Origin: Pseudomonadota bacterium | Lineage (GTDB): Bacteria; Pseudomonadota; Gammaproteobacteria; Burkholderiales; Burkholderiaceae_C | Length of the DNA: 64,000 bases | Assembly (NCBI GenBank): GCA_018241405.1 | Contig: JAFEDY010000011.1 | Location: forward strand, 26,122-90,121 | Reading direction: 5' to 3' | Shown here: in pieces, positions 19,389 to 28,998 of the stretch | How the letters are laid out: each line of letters starts with the position of its first letter | Numbering within the stretch: the stretch's first letter is position 1 | The notes under the pieces: generated by a model | Told to the model about the DNA's origin: nothing | Databases searched by the model: none | The model's input: only the letters and a program-made list of their open reading frames with translations | Program-made: the position numbers and the translations under genes

Positions 19389-20047
19389 TGGTGCGGGCAC
19401 CAGGCCTGGGTGCCGTGCTCATGGCCGCGGGTGCGGGCCGGCGCATGGGTCATCGCCCCAAATCCCTGCTGCTGCGCGATGGCGAGCCGCTGCTGCTGCG
19501 CCAGATCCGCCTGCTGGTGCAGGCTGGCGCGGCGCATATCGTCGTGGTGCTGGGCCACCACGCGCATGCGCTGCAGGCCGTGCTGGCGCAGGCGCAGGCG
19601 CGGGTGCCGCCGACGGTGTCGCTGCGCTGGGTGGTCAACAGCGCGCCCGACGAGGGGCCGGGCTCGTCCCTGCGCTGCGGCCTGGTGGCATTGCCGCCGG
19701 AAGTGGATGAGTTGCTGGTGCTGCTGGCCGACCAGCCGCTGCTGGAGCTGCAGGATCTGCAAACCATGCTTGCGGCATGGCGTGGGCGTGATGCAGGCGT
19801 GGAACTGGTCGTGCCCCAGCACGCAGGCCAGCCGGGTCACCCCATCGTCTTTGGCGCCGCACTGCGCCAAGCGGTGATGCAGGCAACGGGCGGGCAGGGC
19901 GTGCGCGAGTGGCGGCGTTCCCATCCGGGCCAAGTGCAGGCCGTATTGCTCGATCACGCGCGCTGCACCACCGATGTGGATACGCCCGAGGATCTGCAGC
20001 GCCTGGGCGAGCGCTTTGGCGTGTGGTTGGAGCAGCCTCTCGGGTAG
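19388..20047 (+). CDS. mocA: MocA-like molybdenum cofactor cytidylyltransferase
   Basis: A 219-residue nucleotidyltransferase. The N-terminal loop MAAGAGRRMGHRPKSLL is the NTP-binding signature, LLADQPLL holds the metal-binding aspartate, and DVDTPEDL is the typical C-terminal motif. MocA joins CMP to molybdopterin to give the dinucleotide form that this enzyme class needs. It overlaps the end of xdhC and closes the operon. The NTP used (CTP) is inferred from the operon rather than seen. Confidence 0.9.
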   Translation: MVRAPGLGAVLMAAGAGRRMGHRPKSLLLRDGEPLLLRQIRLLVQAGAAHIVVVLGHHAHALQAVLAQAQARVPPTVSLRWVVNSAPDEGPGSSLRCGLVALPPEVDELLVLLADQPLLELQDLQTMLAAWRGRDAGVELVVPQHAGQPGHPIVFGAALRQAVMQATGGQGVREWRRSHPGQVQAVLLDHARCTTDVDTPEDLQRLGERFGVWLEQPLG

Positions 20048-20051
20048 TTCT

Positions 20052-20933
20052 TCAAGCCGTCTCGGCCAGCAGATCCTGCAGCGCCTTGACCTGCTGGCGC
20101 AGGCGTTCGTTCTCGGCCTCCAGCTCGGTCACGCGTTGCTGCAGCCTGGCGGCGTCGGGTGCGGCCTGCGCCGGTTCGCCGTCCTCTCCAGCGCCTTCCA
20201 TGGCGGCGGCCTTGGGCTTCTTTTTCGCCTCGCGCACGCGCTTGGCGGCCTGCTTGAGGTCTTGCGCGCCGCCTGCGGCCGCCGCCTGCTGCTCCTCCAA
20301 CGATAGCGTGGCGACGACGGCTGCGGTGTTCAGCGAGAGCTCGCCCGCCTTCACGGCGGCCACCACCTCGGGCGCGGCGTTCTGGTGGATGGCCTCGATC
20401 GCCTTGACCTGCGCGGCGGTGAGGCGCGCGGCGCGGGCCAGGGCCTCGCGCGTGTCGAGGGCCTCCTCGGGCACCTTGGGTACGCCCGCCAGGGCCTTGG
20501 CAACGACCGGGTCGGTGTCGCCCTCCCAGGGCGCCTGGGCCTCGGGCGACTGCGCGGCCTCGGCCTTGGCCGCCACCACGGCGGCGGCGGCCTGGGCGCG
20601 GCGCTCGGCAATGATCTCGCGCTTGCGCAGCGCCAGCACGCCGCGCTGGAACTCCGACACGCTGCGCCGGCCCAGATGCTGGTCGATCATCCACAGGTGC
20701 ACGTCCTCCATGTTCTGAAAGCGCTGGTTCTGCACCGTCTGAAAGGGCAGACCGTGCTGCTGGCAGATGCCGAAGCGGTTGTGGCCATCGACCAGCACAT
20801 CGCCCCACAGCACCAGCGCATCGCGGCAGCCCTCGGCCAGGATGCTGCGCTCCAGCGCGTCATGCTCATCGGGCGTGAGCGGGTCGATATAGGCCTTGAG
20901 TTCTGGCAGGACGACGATGTCTTCGGGATTCAT
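20052..20933 (-). CDS. Orphan ParB-like protein
   Basis: A 293-residue protein with an N-terminal ParB/sulfiredoxin-like domain: PELKAYIDPLTPDEHDALE, then DVLVDGHNRF with DGHNR at 49-53, where chromosomal ParB has GERR. A middle alanine-rich region follows; the C-terminal 60 residues contain a coiled coil (LQQRVTELEAENERLRQQV). There is no parA and no parS-like cluster next to it, so a role in chromosome segregation is unlikely. Related DGHNR proteins occur on plasmids and phages and can be regulators or nucleases. The function here is unknown. Confidence 0.8.
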   Translation of the reverse strand: MNPEDIVVLPELKAYIDPLTPDEHDALERSILAEGCRDALVLWGDVLVDGHNRFGICQQHGLPFQTVQNQRFQNMEDVHLWMIDQHLGRRSVSEFQRGVLALRKREIIAERRAQAAAAVVAAKAEAAQSPEAQAPWEGDTDPVVAKALAGVPKVPEEALDTREALARAARLTAAQVKAIEAIHQNAAPEVVAAVKAGELSLNTAAVVATLSLEEQQAAAAGGAQDLKQAAKRVREAKKKPKAAAMEGAGEDGEPAQAAPDAARLQQRVTELEAENERLRQQVKALQDLLAETA

Positions 20934-20961
20934 GCGGTTTCAGGTGATGCAATAAACGGGC

Positions 20962-20982
20962 AAAGGCCCCGGCAGGGCCTTT
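20962..20982 (-). terminator. Hairpin between trhP and the ParB-like gene
   Basis: AAAGGCCC at 20962-20969 pairs perfectly with GGGCCTTT at 20975-20982 around a 5 nt loop. On the minus strand the stem is followed by TTTGCCCGTTTATT. It lies downstream of trhP and upstream of the ParB-like gene, so it probably ends trhP transcription. Confidence 0.5.
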
Positions 20983-21040
20983 GAGTCAAATCGGGCTCTA
21001 GCGCTTATGTATCAAGCGCTGGCAGCTATGGTTTTTAAGA
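20980..21040. repeat. Intergenic palindromic repeat, copy 4
   Basis: Contains GGGCTCTAGCGCTTATGTAT followed by CAAGCGCTGGCAGCTATGG. This is a near-complete copy with both AGCGC arms. It follows the hairpin at 20962 and runs into the last codons of trhP, so the C-terminus of that protein is partly encoded by the repeat end. Confidence 0.7.
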
Positions 21041-22411
21041 AGGCTGCAGCAGGCGCGCAATCAGCGCACCCTCCACGGGGCCTTCGAGCGGGATGCGCAC
21101 GCGCACCGGGCTGCCCTGGGCCACCTGCACGGGTTCGCCGTCGAGGTTGAACATCTTCTCCAGCAGCACCTGGCGGTTGCCCTGGGGGTGGATGATCTCC
21201 AGCGTGTCGCCCACCTGGAAGCGGTTCTTGGTCTCCACCTCGGCCATGCCACCTTCGTAGCCGCGCACCTCGCCGACGAAGTGGGCGCGATGCAGCACGC
21301 TGTTGCCAGTCTCGTAGTTCTGGTAGTCGTTGGCCGGGCGGCGCTCCAAGAGGCCTCCGGTGTAGCCGCGATTGGCCAGGCCTTCCAGCTCGGTGATGAG
21401 GTGTGGGTTGAACGGGAGGCCGGCCACGGCGTCGTCGATGGCGCGGCGGTAGACCTGGGCCGTGCGCGCGACGTAGTACAGGCTCTTGGTGCGGCCCTCG
21501 ATCTTGAGCGAATCCACGCCAATCTTCGCCAGCCGCTCCACATGCTCTACCGCGCGCAGGTCGCGGCTGTTCATGATGTAGGTGCCGTGCTCGTCCTCCA
21601 TGATGGGCATGAGCTCGCCGGGGCGGCCGATTTCCTCGATCAGGTAGACCTGATCAGCCTTGGGGTGCCGCTGGCCGCTGCCGCAGGTGCTGGTGAACTG
21701 GCTGTCGGCGTCCTCGCGCGCCTTGTCGAAGCTGAAGCCCTTGTCCATCTGGCTGGCCAGCGCTTCGCCGGTGTTCGGGTCCACGGCCGCGTCGTGCGTC
21801 TTGTATTCCCAGCGGCAGGCGTTGGTGCAGGTGCCCTGGTTGGGGTCGCGGTGGTTGAAGTAACCGCTCAGCAGGCAGCGGCCCGAGTAGGCGATGCACA
21901 GCGCGCCGTGCACGAAGACCTCGATCTCCATGTCCGGGCAGTCCTGACGGATCTTCTCGATCTCGTCCAGGCTCAGCTCGCGCGAGAGGATGATGCGCGA
22001 CACACCGGCCTTCTGCCAGAACTTCACCGTGGCCGAGTTGGTGGTGTTGGCCTGGACCGAGAGGTGGATCTCGGTCTCGGGCCACTTGTCCTTGACCATC
22101 ATGATGAGGCCGGGGTCGGCCATGATGAAGGCGTCGGGCTTGCAGGCAATCACGGGCTCGATGTCGCGCAGGTAGGTGCGCACCTTGTCGTTGTGCGCGA
22201 TCAGGTTGCTGGTGACGAAGAACTTCTTGCCGCGCGCGTGGGCTTCACTAATGCCCTGGGCGATCTGCTCCAGGCGGAATTCGTTGTTGCGTGCGCGCAA
22301 GGAATAGCGCGGCTGGCCGGCGTAGACGGCGTCGGCGCCAAAGTCGTAGGCCGCGCGCATCTTGTCGAGTGAGCCGGCGGGCAGCAGCAGTTCGGGGGCT
22401 TTGAGGGTCAT
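21035..22411 (-). CDS. trhP: tRNA 5-hydroxyuridine synthesis protein, U32 family
   Basis: A 458-residue U32 family protein (formerly YegQ). The family hallmark EVFVHGALCIAYSGRCLLS is near residues 165-183, with further cysteines in CTNACRW that together fit an iron-sulfur site. TrhP is needed for prephenate-dependent hydroxylation of U34 in certain tRNAs. Length matches E. coli YegQ (about 450). ATG 22411 is chosen because the first residues MTLKAPELLLPAG align with the family start. A second U32 protein (rlhA) is at 59988. Confidence 0.93.
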   Translation of the reverse strand: MTLKAPELLLPAGSLDKMRAAYDFGADAVYAGQPRYSLRARNNEFRLEQIAQGISEAHARGKKFFVTSNLIAHNDKVRTYLRDIEPVIACKPDAFIMADPGLIMMVKDKWPETEIHLSVQANTTNSATVKFWQKAGVSRIILSRELSLDEIEKIRQDCPDMEIEVFVHGALCIAYSGRCLLSGYFNHRDPNQGTCTNACRWEYKTHDAAVDPNTGEALASQMDKGFSFDKAREDADSQFTSTCGSGQRHPKADQVYLIEEIGRPGELMPIMEDEHGTYIMNSRDLRAVEHVERLAKIGVDSLKIEGRTKSLYYVARTAQVYRRAIDDAVAGLPFNPHLITELEGLANRGYTGGLLERRPANDYQNYETGNSVLHRAHFVGEVRGYEGGMAEVETKNRFQVGDTLEIIHPQGNRQVLLEKMFNLDGEPVQVAQGSPVRVRIPLEGPVEGALIARLLQPS

Positions 22412-22459
22412 AGGGCGCAATTTTCGCCGATGCGCCACGACCCTGTGCGGCGGTGGCGT

Positions 22460-23830
22460 TCACTCGGGGCGCTCGCGCCAGGGCACGCGCGTTTCCAGTG
22501 GTGCGGGCTGGTAGCCGGGGTCGAAGCTGCAGCCGGCGCCATCACGCGCTTCGAAGGTTGGGCAGGCGGCGGCAATGCCATCGGGCGTGGGCTTGGCGCC
22601 GGCCTCCACCCAGCGCAGCAAGGCGCTCATCAGCGTGACATAGGTGGGATCGCTGATATAGCTGTGCGTGCCCTGCGTGGTAAACGTCTGCACCAGGCGC
22701 TCGCCGCTGCCGCCCCGCTGCATGATGCTGCGAAAGCGCGCGTCCAGCTCCACGAAGGCCGTGGGGTCGGCGATCCACTTGGTGCTGAGCACGGGAACCG
22801 GAATCCGACCCTTGGGATCGGTGTCGTAGGCAAACTGGCGGTAGGCGGCGGGGTCGGCGCGCAAGCGTTGCACGCCGGCGTTGAGCGTGGCGTCGTCGCC
22901 CGATCCTGCATACACCGCACCCATGTTGCCGAAGGGGCTGGCGCCGCCCGTGCGCTTGGCTGTGATGTCCTGGAAGTGCAGCGTGCCCCAGGTGAGGTGG
23001 GCGACGATGCTGCTCTCGGGAATCTTGATGACACGGGTGATGGTCTCGATCTTGGCCCGCTGCCCGGCGCTGCGCTCGGCCGCGGGTTTGTTCAGGGCCA
23101 GGCATTCGTTGGCGCGACCGGCAACGTCCGCCGCCGTCATGTGCTCGCCCGCGGGCAGGCCCAGATTCAGGGCGTACTGCGGCTCGCTGGGCCGCGGGTG
23201 GTTGGCGCACAGGTACTGGTAGAGCACGCGCAAGTCCAGGCGGAAGTCGTAGGCATGCGTGCCGCCGCCCAGCACGCCGCTGGTGAGCAGCAGGGCGTCG
23301 TAGGGTTGCTCGCCCACGGTCTCGGCGGTGAACATTTCCGCCGCCTTGGCCGCCACGCCCGCGCCCCAGGACTGGCCATGCAGGATGGTGCGCCGCGGCT
23401 GGCCCACATGGCTGCGGAAGATGCCGCGCAGGCGCTCGGTGTCCTCGGCGGCGGCGCGCACGGCCACGCCGCCCTGGTGGAAGCTGGTGCCGGCCCAGGC
23501 ATAGCCGGCCCTGACCATGACGGCCCAGCGCTCCAGGTCGTCCAAGACACGGGCGGGCGAGGGCGCCGACAGCTGCGGCCCGCCATGCGCGTGCAGCACC
23601 AGCACGCCGTTCCAGTCGGCGGGCCTGGCGATCAGGTAATAGGCGCCCTGGGAATCCTTGCCGGCCAGGCAGCTGGCGCCGGCGGGCAGGGCGGGCGGGC
23701 AGGTGGTGGCCTGTGGCGCGGCCTCGGCCGAGGCGGCGGGCCCGCGCAGGCTGGCCGGACCGGCGGCGCAGCCCATGAGGCCCAGCAGGGCCGCCAGCGA
23801 CCATCCGCCCAGTTGCAGTGCATGACGCAT
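22460..23830 (-). CDS. Alpha/beta hydrolase lipoprotein
   Basis: A 456-residue predicted lipoprotein. Residues 1-21 are a lipoprotein signal with cysteine C21 in GLMGC. The mature protein has an alpha/beta hydrolase core: HAHGG for the oxyanion region and HGQSWGAG for the nucleophile elbow with S154. A histidine near the end (TQGTHSYISD) is a candidate for the catalytic triad. Substrate unknown; the size suggests an esterase or peptidase-like enzyme in the cell envelope. It is convergent with nothing and lies between trhP and surf1 on the same strand. Confidence 0.82.
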   Translation of the reverse strand: MRHALQLGGWSLAALLGLMGCAAGPASLRGPAASAEAAPQATTCPPALPAGASCLAGKDSQGAYYLIARPADWNGVLVLHAHGGPQLSAPSPARVLDDLERWAVMVRAGYAWAGTSFHQGGVAVRAAAEDTERLRGIFRSHVGQPRRTILHGQSWGAGVAAKAAEMFTAETVGEQPYDALLLTSGVLGGGTHAYDFRLDLRVLYQYLCANHPRPSEPQYALNLGLPAGEHMTAADVAGRANECLALNKPAAERSAGQRAKIETITRVIKIPESSIVAHLTWGTLHFQDITAKRTGGASPFGNMGAVYAGSGDDATLNAGVQRLRADPAAYRQFAYDTDPKGRIPVPVLSTKWIADPTAFVELDARFRSIMQRGGSGERLVQTFTTQGTHSYISDPTYVTLMSALLRWVEAGAKPTPDGIAAACPTFEARDGAGCSFDPGYQPAPLETRVPWRERPE

Positions 23831-23861
23831 GCCGTGTCTCCTTGTGTGCCGATGTGGCCTT

Positions 23862-24719
23862 TCAGGGATTCTGCAGCGTTTGCGCAGGGCGGTCGCTCAA
23901 GCGCCCTGCGGCGCGCAGCCGCAGCTCGTACCGCGCCACGAAGACCGCCGCCGCGGCCACCATGGCCGCCAGGCCAAACCAGGTGATGGCGTAGACGAGG
24001 TGGCTGTTGTGAAAGTGCACCACCGTCATGCCGGGCCGCGGCCAGGGGCCGGCGTAGGCCGCCGCGATGTCCGCATCGGCCGGCGCGCCTGGCTTGGGCA
24101 GGCCGGCGTCGATGAAGAACGGTGCGGCGTCCCGCAGGCCCAGCGCCTGGGCGATGGCCACCACGTCGCGCGAATGCCAGCGCTGGTGCGCCGGGTCGTT
24201 GCGGCGCAGAAAGCCGCCTCCCGGTTCGCTCATGCGCAGCAGGCCCTGGACCTGCTCGGGCGCGCCCGCCTGCGCCGCCGCGTCGGCCATGCCCGCGGCC
24301 CATGCGCTGCGCTGTGCCTGGGGAATGAAGCCGCGGTTGACCAGCAGCTGCCCACCCGCATCGAGCTGCAGGGCCGAGAGCACCCAGAAGCCCGCGCCCT
24401 GCGCCGTGGTGGCCTGGGTCAGTACGGTCTTGCCGGTGAGCCAGCGGCCCCTGGCCTGCACTGCAAGGTATTCGTAGCCATCCGCATCGACGCGCGGCCA
24501 GTCGGCGTGCGCCGGTAGGGGCTGGGGCGCGGCGTGCAGGCGCTGCTCCACGCGCTGCATCAGCGCCAGCTTCCAGCCGCGCCGCTCCACCTGCCAGATG
24601 CCCAGTGCGGCAAACACCAGGAACAAGGCGATGCCCGCCATGGCGAGAAGCGCCAGTGTGCGCCGCGAATGCGGGTGCCTGCCAGGGGCCGGTGGCTCGA
24701 TGGCAGTGGTGTCGCTCAA
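23862..24719 (-). CDS. SURF1 family protein (cytochrome oxidase assembly)
   Basis: A protein of about 285 residues with one N-terminal and one C-terminal membrane helix (LALLAMAGIALFLVFAALG; ITWFGLAAMVAAAAVFVA), and the family motifs GIWQVERR, NRGFIP and FHNSHLVYAITW. SURF1 helps to insert or retain haem in haem-copper oxidases. It directly follows cyoD. The TTG at 24719 overlaps the cyoD stop by one codon shift (TTGA) and gives a normal-length N-terminus; the only in-frame ATG upstream (24764) would overlap cyoD by 49 bases. Confidence 0.88.
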   Translation of the reverse strand: MSDTTAIEPPAPGRHPHSRRTLALLAMAGIALFLVFAALGIWQVERRGWKLALMQRVEQRLHAAPQPLPAHADWPRVDADGYEYLAVQARGRWLTGKTVLTQATTAQGAGFWVLSALQLDAGGQLLVNRGFIPQAQRSAWAAGMADAAAQAGAPEQVQGLLRMSEPGGGFLRRNDPAHQRWHSRDVVAIAQALGLRDAAPFFIDAGLPKPGAPADADIAAAYAGPWPRPGMTVVHFHNSHLVYAITWFGLAAMVAAAAVFVARYELRLRAAGRLSDRPAQTLQNP

Positions 24720-25075
24720 GGATGCGCGGGCATCATGGCCGCGTTCATGTGGAACATGACCCACAGCGTGCCGACGACGGTGACGGCCAGGAAGATGATG
24801 GTGAACAGTGTGGACAGCATGGTCCAGCCGCCCTGGATCTTGCCGTTCATGTGCAGGAAGTACACCATGTGCACAACGACCTGCACGGCCGCGAACAGGC
24901 CCAGCACCAGCACGGCGGTGGTGCGGTCCGCGATGGCGCCGCTCATCACCAGCCAGAACGGGATGGCCGTCAGGATCACGGCCAGGATGAAGCCCTTGAC
25001 GTAGTCGCCCTTGCTGACGTGGATGTCGTCATGGTGGTGCTCGTCATGGCCGGCGTGAAGTTCATGTGCGCTCAT
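24716..25075 (-). CDS. cyoD: Cytochrome bo ubiquinol oxidase subunit IV
   Basis: A 119-residue membrane protein with three helices (GFILAVILTAIPFWLV, TTAVLVLGLFAAVQVVVHM and MLSTLFTIIFLAVTVVG). The histidine-rich N-terminus and the VHMVYFLHMN segment are typical of CyoD, which supports assembly of the CuB site in subunit I. The ATG follows the cyoC stop without a gap (TAAATG). Confidence 0.96.
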   Translation of the reverse strand: MSAHELHAGHDEHHHDDIHVSKGDYVKGFILAVILTAIPFWLVMSGAIADRTTAVLVLGLFAAVQVVVHMVYFLHMNGKIQGGWTMLSTLFTIIFLAVTVVGTLWVMFHMNAAMMPAHP

Positions 25076-25711
25076 TTACAGCACCCCTATCAGGTACACA
25101 AAGGTGAAGACGCCGATCCAGACCACGTCCAGGAAGTGCCAGAACATGGACAGGCAGTTCAGGCGGCGGACGTTGTCGGGGATCAGGCCGTGTTTGCCGA
25201 TCTGGAACATCATCGTGACCAGCCAGATCGTGCCGAAGGTCACATGCAGGCCGTGCGTGCCCACCAGCGTGAAGAACGACGACAGGAAGGCGCTGCGCTG
25301 CGGGCCCGCGCCTTCGTGGATCATGTGCGCGAACTCGTAGAGCTCGATGCCGAGGAAGGCCAGGCCGAGCAGGCCCGTGACGGCCAGCCAGGCAAGCGTG
25401 CCCTGCACGTTGCGCTGCTGTTTTTGCAGCATGGCAAAGCCGAAGGTGATGGACGACAACAGCAGGCAGGCCGTGTTGACGGCGACCAGCTTCAGGTCGA
25501 GCAGATCGGCGCCCGTGGGGCCGCCTGCGTAGTTGCGCCCCAGCACGCCATAGGTGGCGAACAGCACGGCGAAGATGAGGCAGTCGCTCATCAGGTAGAG
25601 CCAGAAGCCCAGCGAGGTGCCGTTCTCCGGATGGGGCTCATGCGCGAGGTGGTATTCGCGCGCGGCCAGGGCGGCGGCGCCGCCCGCGTGGAGGGTGTTG
25701 GTATCAGACAT
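25076..25711 (-). CDS. cyoC: Cytochrome bo ubiquinol oxidase subunit III
   Basis: A 211-residue protein with five membrane helices. [20 protein letters not shown] is the family start, and the Glu in the [17 protein letters not shown] segment and [12 protein letters not shown] are typical. It is the proton-pump-supporting subunit of the quinol oxidase in the inner membrane. It overlaps the end of cyoB by eight bases. Confidence 0.96.
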   Translation of the reverse strand: MSDTNTLHAGGAAALAAREYHLAHEPHPENGTSLGFWLYLMSDCLIFAVLFATYGVLGRNYAGGPTGADLLDLKLVAVNTACLLLSSITFGFAMLQKQQRNVQGTLAWLAVTGLLGLAFLGIELYEFAHMIHEGAGPQRSAFLSSFFTLVGTHGLHVTFGTIWLVTMMFQIGKHGLIPDNVRRLNCLSMFWHFLDVVWIGVFTFVYLIGVL

Positions 25712-27707
25712 GGGCGGCCTTGAGCTGCAGGGTGCGCTGTTCTTCCGTGGCGGTCACCTCGGCCGCCGGGATGTAGTAGTCGCGCTGGTAGTTGAAGGTG
25801 TGGATGATGGTCGCCAGCACGGTGGCGGCAAACGAGGCGGCGGCCAGCGGCCACATGTGCCAGATCATGGCAAAGCCGAACACCGTGGACAGGCCCGCGA
25901 TCACCACACCCGCGCCGGTGTTGGCCGGCATGTGGATGGGTTGGAAGCCGGCCAAGGGGCGCTGGTAGCCATGCTTCTTCATGTCCCACCAGGCGTCGAT
26001 CTCGTGCGCCACGGGGGTGAAGGCGAAGTTGTACTGCGGCGGGGGGGACGAGGTCGCCCATTCCAGCGTGCGCGCGTCCCAGGGGTCGCCCGTGTGGTCG
26101 CGCAGTTGCTCGCGGCGCAGATAGCTCACGGCAATCTGGATCAGGAAGCTGGCAATGCCCAGCGCGACCAGCCCCGCACCGCAGGCGGCGATGAGGAACC
26201 AGATCTGCAGCGAGGGGTCCTCGAAATGGTTCACGCGGCGCGTCGCGCCCATCAGGCCCACGATGTACAGCGGCGTGAACGCCACCCAGAAGCCCACCAG
26301 CCAGAACCAGAACGAGCATTTGCCCCAGAACTCATCGAGCTTGTAGCCGAAGGCCTTGGGGTACCAGTAGTTGATGCCCGCGAACACGGCGAACACCACG
26401 CCGCCGATGATGACGTTGTGAAAGTGTGCAATCAGGAACAGCGAGTTGTGCAGCACGAAGTCGGCCGGGGGCACGGCCAGCAGCACGCCGGTCATGCCGC
26501 CGATGGCGAAGGTGCACATGAAGCCCACCGTCCACAGCATGGGCACGTTGAAGCGGATGCGGCCGCGGTACATGGTGAACAGCCAGTTGAAGATCTTCGC
26601 GCCCGTGGGGATCGAGATGATCATCGTCGTGATGCCGAAGAAGGTGTTCACCGTCGCGCCCGAGCCCATGGTGAAGAAGTGGTGCAGCCACACCAGGTAC
26701 GACAGCACCGTGATGCACACCGTGGCGTAGACCATGGAGGTGTAGCCGAACAAGCGCTTGCCGCTGAAGGTGGCCACCACCTCGGAGAACACGCCGAACG
26801 CGGGCAGCACCAGGATGTAGACCTCGGGATGGCCCCAGATCCAGATCAGGTTCACGTACAGCATGGCGTTGCCGCCCAGGTCGTTGCTGAAGAAATGCGT
26901 GCCCAGATAGCGGTCCAGTGTCATCAGCACCAGTGCGGCCGTCAGGATGGGGAAGGTGGCGACGATGAGCGCATTGGTGCACAGGGCGGTCCAGGTGAAC
27001 ACCGGCATCTTCATGAGCTGCATGCCCGGCGCGCGCATCTTGATGATGGTCACGATCAGGTTGATGCCCGACAGCGTCGTGCCCACCCCGGCCACCTGCA
27101 GGCCCCAGATGTAGTAGTCCAGCCCCACGCCCGGGTCCTGCGCGCCCAGGTTCGAGAGCGCCAGCCAGCCCGAGGTGGAGAACTCGCCCAGGAACAGCGA
27201 CAGCATGGTCAGCACCGCGCCGCCCGTGGTCATCCAGAAGCTGAAGTTGTTCAGGAACGGAAAGGACACGTCGCGCGCGCCGATCTGCAGCGGCACCAGG
27301 TAGTTCATAAGCCCGGTGACGAAGGGCATGGCGACGAAGAAGATCATGATCACGCCGTGGGCCGTGAAGATCTGGTCGTAGTGGTGCGGCGGCAGGTAGC
27401 CCAGGTTGTCGCCAAAGGCCATGGACTGCTGCAGGCGCATCATGGCCGCGTCGGCAAAGCCGCGCAGCAGCATGACCAGGCCCAGCACCATGTACATGAT
27501 GCCGATCTTCTTGTGGTCGATGCTGCAGAACCAGTCGCGCCACAGCGGGCCCCAGAGGCGGAACTTGGTCAGCGCGGCCACGACGGCCAGGCCGCCCAGC
27601 ACCACGGCGATGAAGGTCCACAGCACGATCGGCTCGTGCGCCATGGGGATGGAGTCCCAGGTGATACGGCCCAGCAGCCAGTGGGCCGGAGGATTGTGTT
27701 CAGGCAT
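25704..27707 (-). CDS. cyoB: Cytochrome bo ubiquinol oxidase subunit I
   Basis: A 667-residue haem-copper oxidase core subunit with about 15 membrane segments. [11 protein letters not shown] holds the low-spin haem ligand, [17 protein letters not shown] the CuB histidine cross-linked to tyrosine, WLHHFFTMG the two further CuB histidines, and [12 protein letters not shown] the remaining haem ligands. It reduces O2 to water with electrons from ubiquinol and pumps protons. Length and N-terminus agree with CyoB, and it is followed by cyoC, cyoD and surf1. No cyoE (haem O synthase) is in the window. Confidence 0.98.
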   Translation of the reverse strand: MPEHNPPAHWLLGRITWDSIPMAHEPIVLWTFIAVVLGGLAVVAALTKFRLWGPLWRDWFCSIDHKKIGIMYMVLGLVMLLRGFADAAMMRLQQSMAFGDNLGYLPPHHYDQIFTAHGVIMIFFVAMPFVTGLMNYLVPLQIGARDVSFPFLNNFSFWMTTGGAVLTMLSLFLGEFSTSGWLALSNLGAQDPGVGLDYYIWGLQVAGVGTTLSGINLIVTIIKMRAPGMQLMKMPVFTWTALCTNALIVATFPILTAALVLMTLDRYLGTHFFSNDLGGNAMLYVNLIWIWGHPEVYILVLPAFGVFSEVVATFSGKRLFGYTSMVYATVCITVLSYLVWLHHFFTMGSGATVNTFFGITTMIISIPTGAKIFNWLFTMYRGRIRFNVPMLWTVGFMCTFAIGGMTGVLLAVPPADFVLHNSLFLIAHFHNVIIGGVVFAVFAGINYWYPKAFGYKLDEFWGKCSFWFWLVGFWVAFTPLYIVGLMGATRRVNHFEDPSLQIWFLIAACGAGLVALGIASFLIQIAVSYLRREQLRDHTGDPWDARTLEWATSSPPPQYNFAFTPVAHEIDAWWDMKKHGYQRPLAGFQPIHMPANTGAGVVIAGLSTVFGFAMIWHMWPLAAASFAATVLATIIHTFNYQRDYYIPAAEVTATEEQRTLQLKAAHV

Positions 27708-27731
27708 ATCGGATCTCTTGGCTCGTCAAAT

Positions 27732-28697
27732 TCACTGGTGATGGGCGTGCTCGGGGGCCTTGGGGGCGGCGGTGTTGCCGCGTGCGTCCATGGCCATGGT
27801 CTCGTGCATGCAGGGCTGGCCGTCCTCCACGCAGCGGTTGAGCACCTTCTGGTACAGGCCGTTCGCTACGCTGGAGAAGCGCTGTACGGGGTCACGCTCG
27901 CTGGGTTGGGCCAGCGCCAGGTAGCTGGCCTTGTCCAGCGGCTTGCCCTCGGCCTTGGCCTTGGCGATCCATTGGGCGAATTCAGCGTCGGACAGGCCAT
28001 GGAACTTGAAGGTCATGCCCGAGAAGCCCTTGCCGCTGTAGTGCGAGGCCAGGCCCGGGAACACGCCCGCCTTGTTGATCACTGCGTTGAGCTCGGTCTG
28101 CATGCCGGGCATGGCGTAGATCATGCCGGCCAGGTCGGGCACGTAGAACGCGTTCATGGTCGAGGTGGCGGTGAGCTTGAAGCGGATCGGCCGATCCACC
28201 GGCGCGGCCAGCTCGTTCACGGTGGCGATGCCCTGCTCGGGGTAGAAGAACAACCATTTCCAGTCCATGGCCACCACCTGCACCTCCAGCGGCTTGGCGT
28301 CGGCGGCCAGGGCACGTTGGGCGTCTATGCGGTCCAGCGGGCGGTAAGGGTCGAGCTTGTGCGTAGCGATCCAGGTCAGCGCACCCAGGGCGATGATGAT
28401 CATCAGCGGCACGGTCCAGATCACCAGCTCCAGCACGGTGGAGTGGTGCCAGTCCGGGTCGTACTTGGCGTCTCTATTGCCTTGGCGGTATTTCCAGGCG
28501 AACAGCAGCGTGAGCAGGATCACCGGCACGATGATGATGAGCATCAGCAGCGTGGCGGTGATGACCAAGTTGCCCTGCTGGGCGGCAACATCGCCCGCGG
28601 GGTTGAGTACGACGGTCTTGCTGCAGCCGGCCAAGCCGGCGGCGGCAGCGGCCGCGGCGAGCCAGGCCGGCCCGCGGGGTTTCTTCATGTGGAGCAT
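27732..28697 (-). CDS. cyoA: Cytochrome bo ubiquinol oxidase subunit II
   Basis: A 321-residue lipoprotein subunit. The signal ends at GLAGC with C25; two membrane helices follow (ITATLLMLIIIVPVILLTLL and VLELVIWTVPLMIIIALGAL), then the cupredoxin domain with VAMDWKWLFFYPEQGIATVN. The CuA ligands of cytochrome c oxidases are missing, which marks it as a quinol oxidase subunit. ATG 28697 or ATG 28688 could be used; neither has a clear ribosome binding site. Confidence 0.96.
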   Translation of the reverse strand: MLHMKKPRGPAWLAAAAAAAGLAGCSKTVVLNPAGDVAAQQGNLVITATLLMLIIIVPVILLTLLFAWKYRQGNRDAKYDPDWHHSTVLELVIWTVPLMIIIALGALTWIATHKLDPYRPLDRIDAQRALAADAKPLEVQVVAMDWKWLFFYPEQGIATVNELAAPVDRPIRFKLTATSTMNAFYVPDLAGMIYAMPGMQTELNAVINKAGVFPGLASHYSGKGFSGMTFKFHGLSDAEFAQWIAKAKAEGKPLDKASYLALAQPSERDPVQRFSSVANGLYQKVLNRCVEDGQPCMHETMAMDARGNTAAPKAPEHAHHQ

Positions 28698-28998
28698 GCG
28701 AGGAGCGTGACAAAAGGCGTCTACGGTCGCTCCCGAGAACAGGTGCGCCCTAGGTGTAAACGCGAATTACTGGACGGGCGCAAATGTAATGCGACTAATG
28801 CTTTTCCCGTAGCTGTATTTTGTCCTGGGTCAAGCAATCGGCCGGAAAGGCGCGCCAGGCATGGGTTTCTGGAAATCCCGCTATAGCCCTATACTTGAGT
28901 GTGGTTAGGGGTTTTCCCGGTATTGGTCTCGGTAGAAGCGCACTTGTTGATTGTCGGGCTTGCGTGTAGAACGGGTTCGTGTTTAGCAAAAGGAGTTC
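28698..28998. other. Divergent control region between cyoA and the MHS transporter
   Basis: A 301-base gap, more AT-rich than the genes. It should hold the promoters of the cyo operon (minus) and the transporter (plus). I see AAAAGGAG before ATG 28999 but no convincing -35/-10 pairs and no complete FNR-type dyad. Confidence 0.5.

Noticed and set aside
25617..28886. A 1089-codon open frame antisense to the cyo operon
   Set aside because: The sense strand carries the complete cyoABC set with all haem and copper ligands; the antisense frame has no recognisable domain.
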